From positions 1 to 6,282 of the forward strand of contig DXSO01000102.1 of NCBI GenBank assembly GCA_019410445.1: a DNA stretch of 6,282 nucleotides, in the 5' to 3' direction. Made by a program: the position numbers and the translations under genes. This document shows, in pieces, positions 5,902 to 6,282 of this stretch. Origin of the DNA: Sutterella sp. (lineage in GTDB: Bacteria > Pseudomonadota > Gammaproteobacteria > Burkholderiales > Burkholderiaceae_F). Each line of letters opens with the position of its first letter. The first letter of the stretch is position 1. The notes beneath the pieces were generated by a model. That model saw only the letters and a list, made by a program, of their open reading frames with translations, did not search any database and had not been told where the DNA came from.

Positions 5902-6282
5902 ATGGCCAAAGCAGTATTTCTGGATTTTGAAAAGGATCTCGGCGAGATCCACGCCAAGATTGAAGAGCTCGAAAATAAAGAACTCGAAAGCGGCGTCAGT
6001 GAGAACGAGGCTATCTCGGAGCTCAAGCGCAAAATGCGTACCCGCACCGCCGAAATCTATGCGGATCTCACGCCCTGGCAGACGGCTTTGGTGGCTCGCC
6101 ACCCCAATCGTCCGTATACGCTCGACTATATCGATGCAATTTTTGAAGATTTCCATGAACTGCATGGCGATCGCACTTTTGCGGACGATCAAAGCATCGT
6201 CGGCGGCCTGGCTCGCTTGGGCGAACATGCCGTCATGGTGATCGGTCATCAGAAAGGACGCGATACGCGCGAACGCACACGC
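5902..6282 (+). CDS. accA: Acetyl-CoA carboxylase carboxyltransferase subunit alpha, N-terminal part (runs off right edge)
   Basis: With AccD it forms the carboxyltransferase that moves CO2 from biotinyl-AccB to acetyl-CoA, giving malonyl-CoA, the committed step of fatty acid synthesis. The window holds 127 residues of a protein usually about 320 long. The opening FLDFEKDLGEIHAKIEEL (6-23) is the typical AccA N-terminal helix. It is followed by the highly characteristic TPWQTALVARHPNRPYTLDY (57-76), the LHGDRTFADD segment (87-96), IVGGLARL (99-106) and IGHQKGRDT (114-122), the start of the crotonase-like CoA-binding fold. The start at ATG 5902 has a well-spaced AGGA. It lies 42 bases after the glycosylase gene; whether accA has its own promoter or reads through from cysS is not clear. 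There is no sign of damage. Confidence 0.97.
   Translation, partial: MAKAVFLDFEKDLGEIHAKIEELENKELESGVSENEAISELKRKMRTRTAEIYADLTPWQTALVARHPNRPYTLDYIDAIFEDFHELHGDRTFADDQSIVGGLARLGEHAVMVIGHQKGRDTRERTR

Overview
The window looks like an ordinary chromosomal segment of a betaproteobacterium, most likely of the order Burkholderiales. Three things point there: the proteobacterial protein families, the moderately GC-rich codon use, and two gene orders (TPR protein-ppiA-ppiB-lpxH one way, cysS-DNA glycosylase-accA the other) that I recall as typical of that order. Base composition in the mid-fifties and the compact proteins would fit a Sutterellaceae-type host-associated lineage, but that is inference. 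No rRNA, tRNA, CRISPR array, insertion sequence, phage gene or attachment site was seen.

Leftward arm (minus strand, read from about 3.6 kb down to the left edge). A secreted TPR-repeat protein is followed by a periplasmic cyclophilin (ppiA), a cytoplasmic cyclophilin (ppiB) and the lipid A enzyme lpxH, with gaps of 48, 74 and 25 bases; these look like one operon. After a 168-base gap comes the 5' part of an acyl-CoA synthetase of the long-chain (FadD15/COG1022-like) type. It runs off the left edge and probably uses a non-ATG start.

Centre. A 240-base intergenic region separates the two divergent arms. It carries a good minus-strand -10 hexamer and a possible extended -10 on the plus strand, so it probably holds the divergent promoters for the TPR operon and for cysS.

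Rightward arm (plus strand). Complete cysS (cysteinyl-tRNA synthetase, all catalytic and zinc motifs present) is followed 19 bases later by a short HhH-GPD DNA-3-methyladenine glycosylase. After a further 42 bases comes the 5' third of accA (acetyl-CoA carboxylase carboxyltransferase alpha subunit), which runs off the right edge.

Functionally the window combines housekeeping (Cys-tRNA charging, protein folding, alkylation repair) with lipid metabolism (acyl activation, lipid A synthesis, malonyl-CoA synthesis). I found no evidence of a new biological system. The points worth a second look are start-site choices, the tandem cyclophilin pair with a patch of near-identical DNA, the divergent promoter region and a few small inverted repeats.
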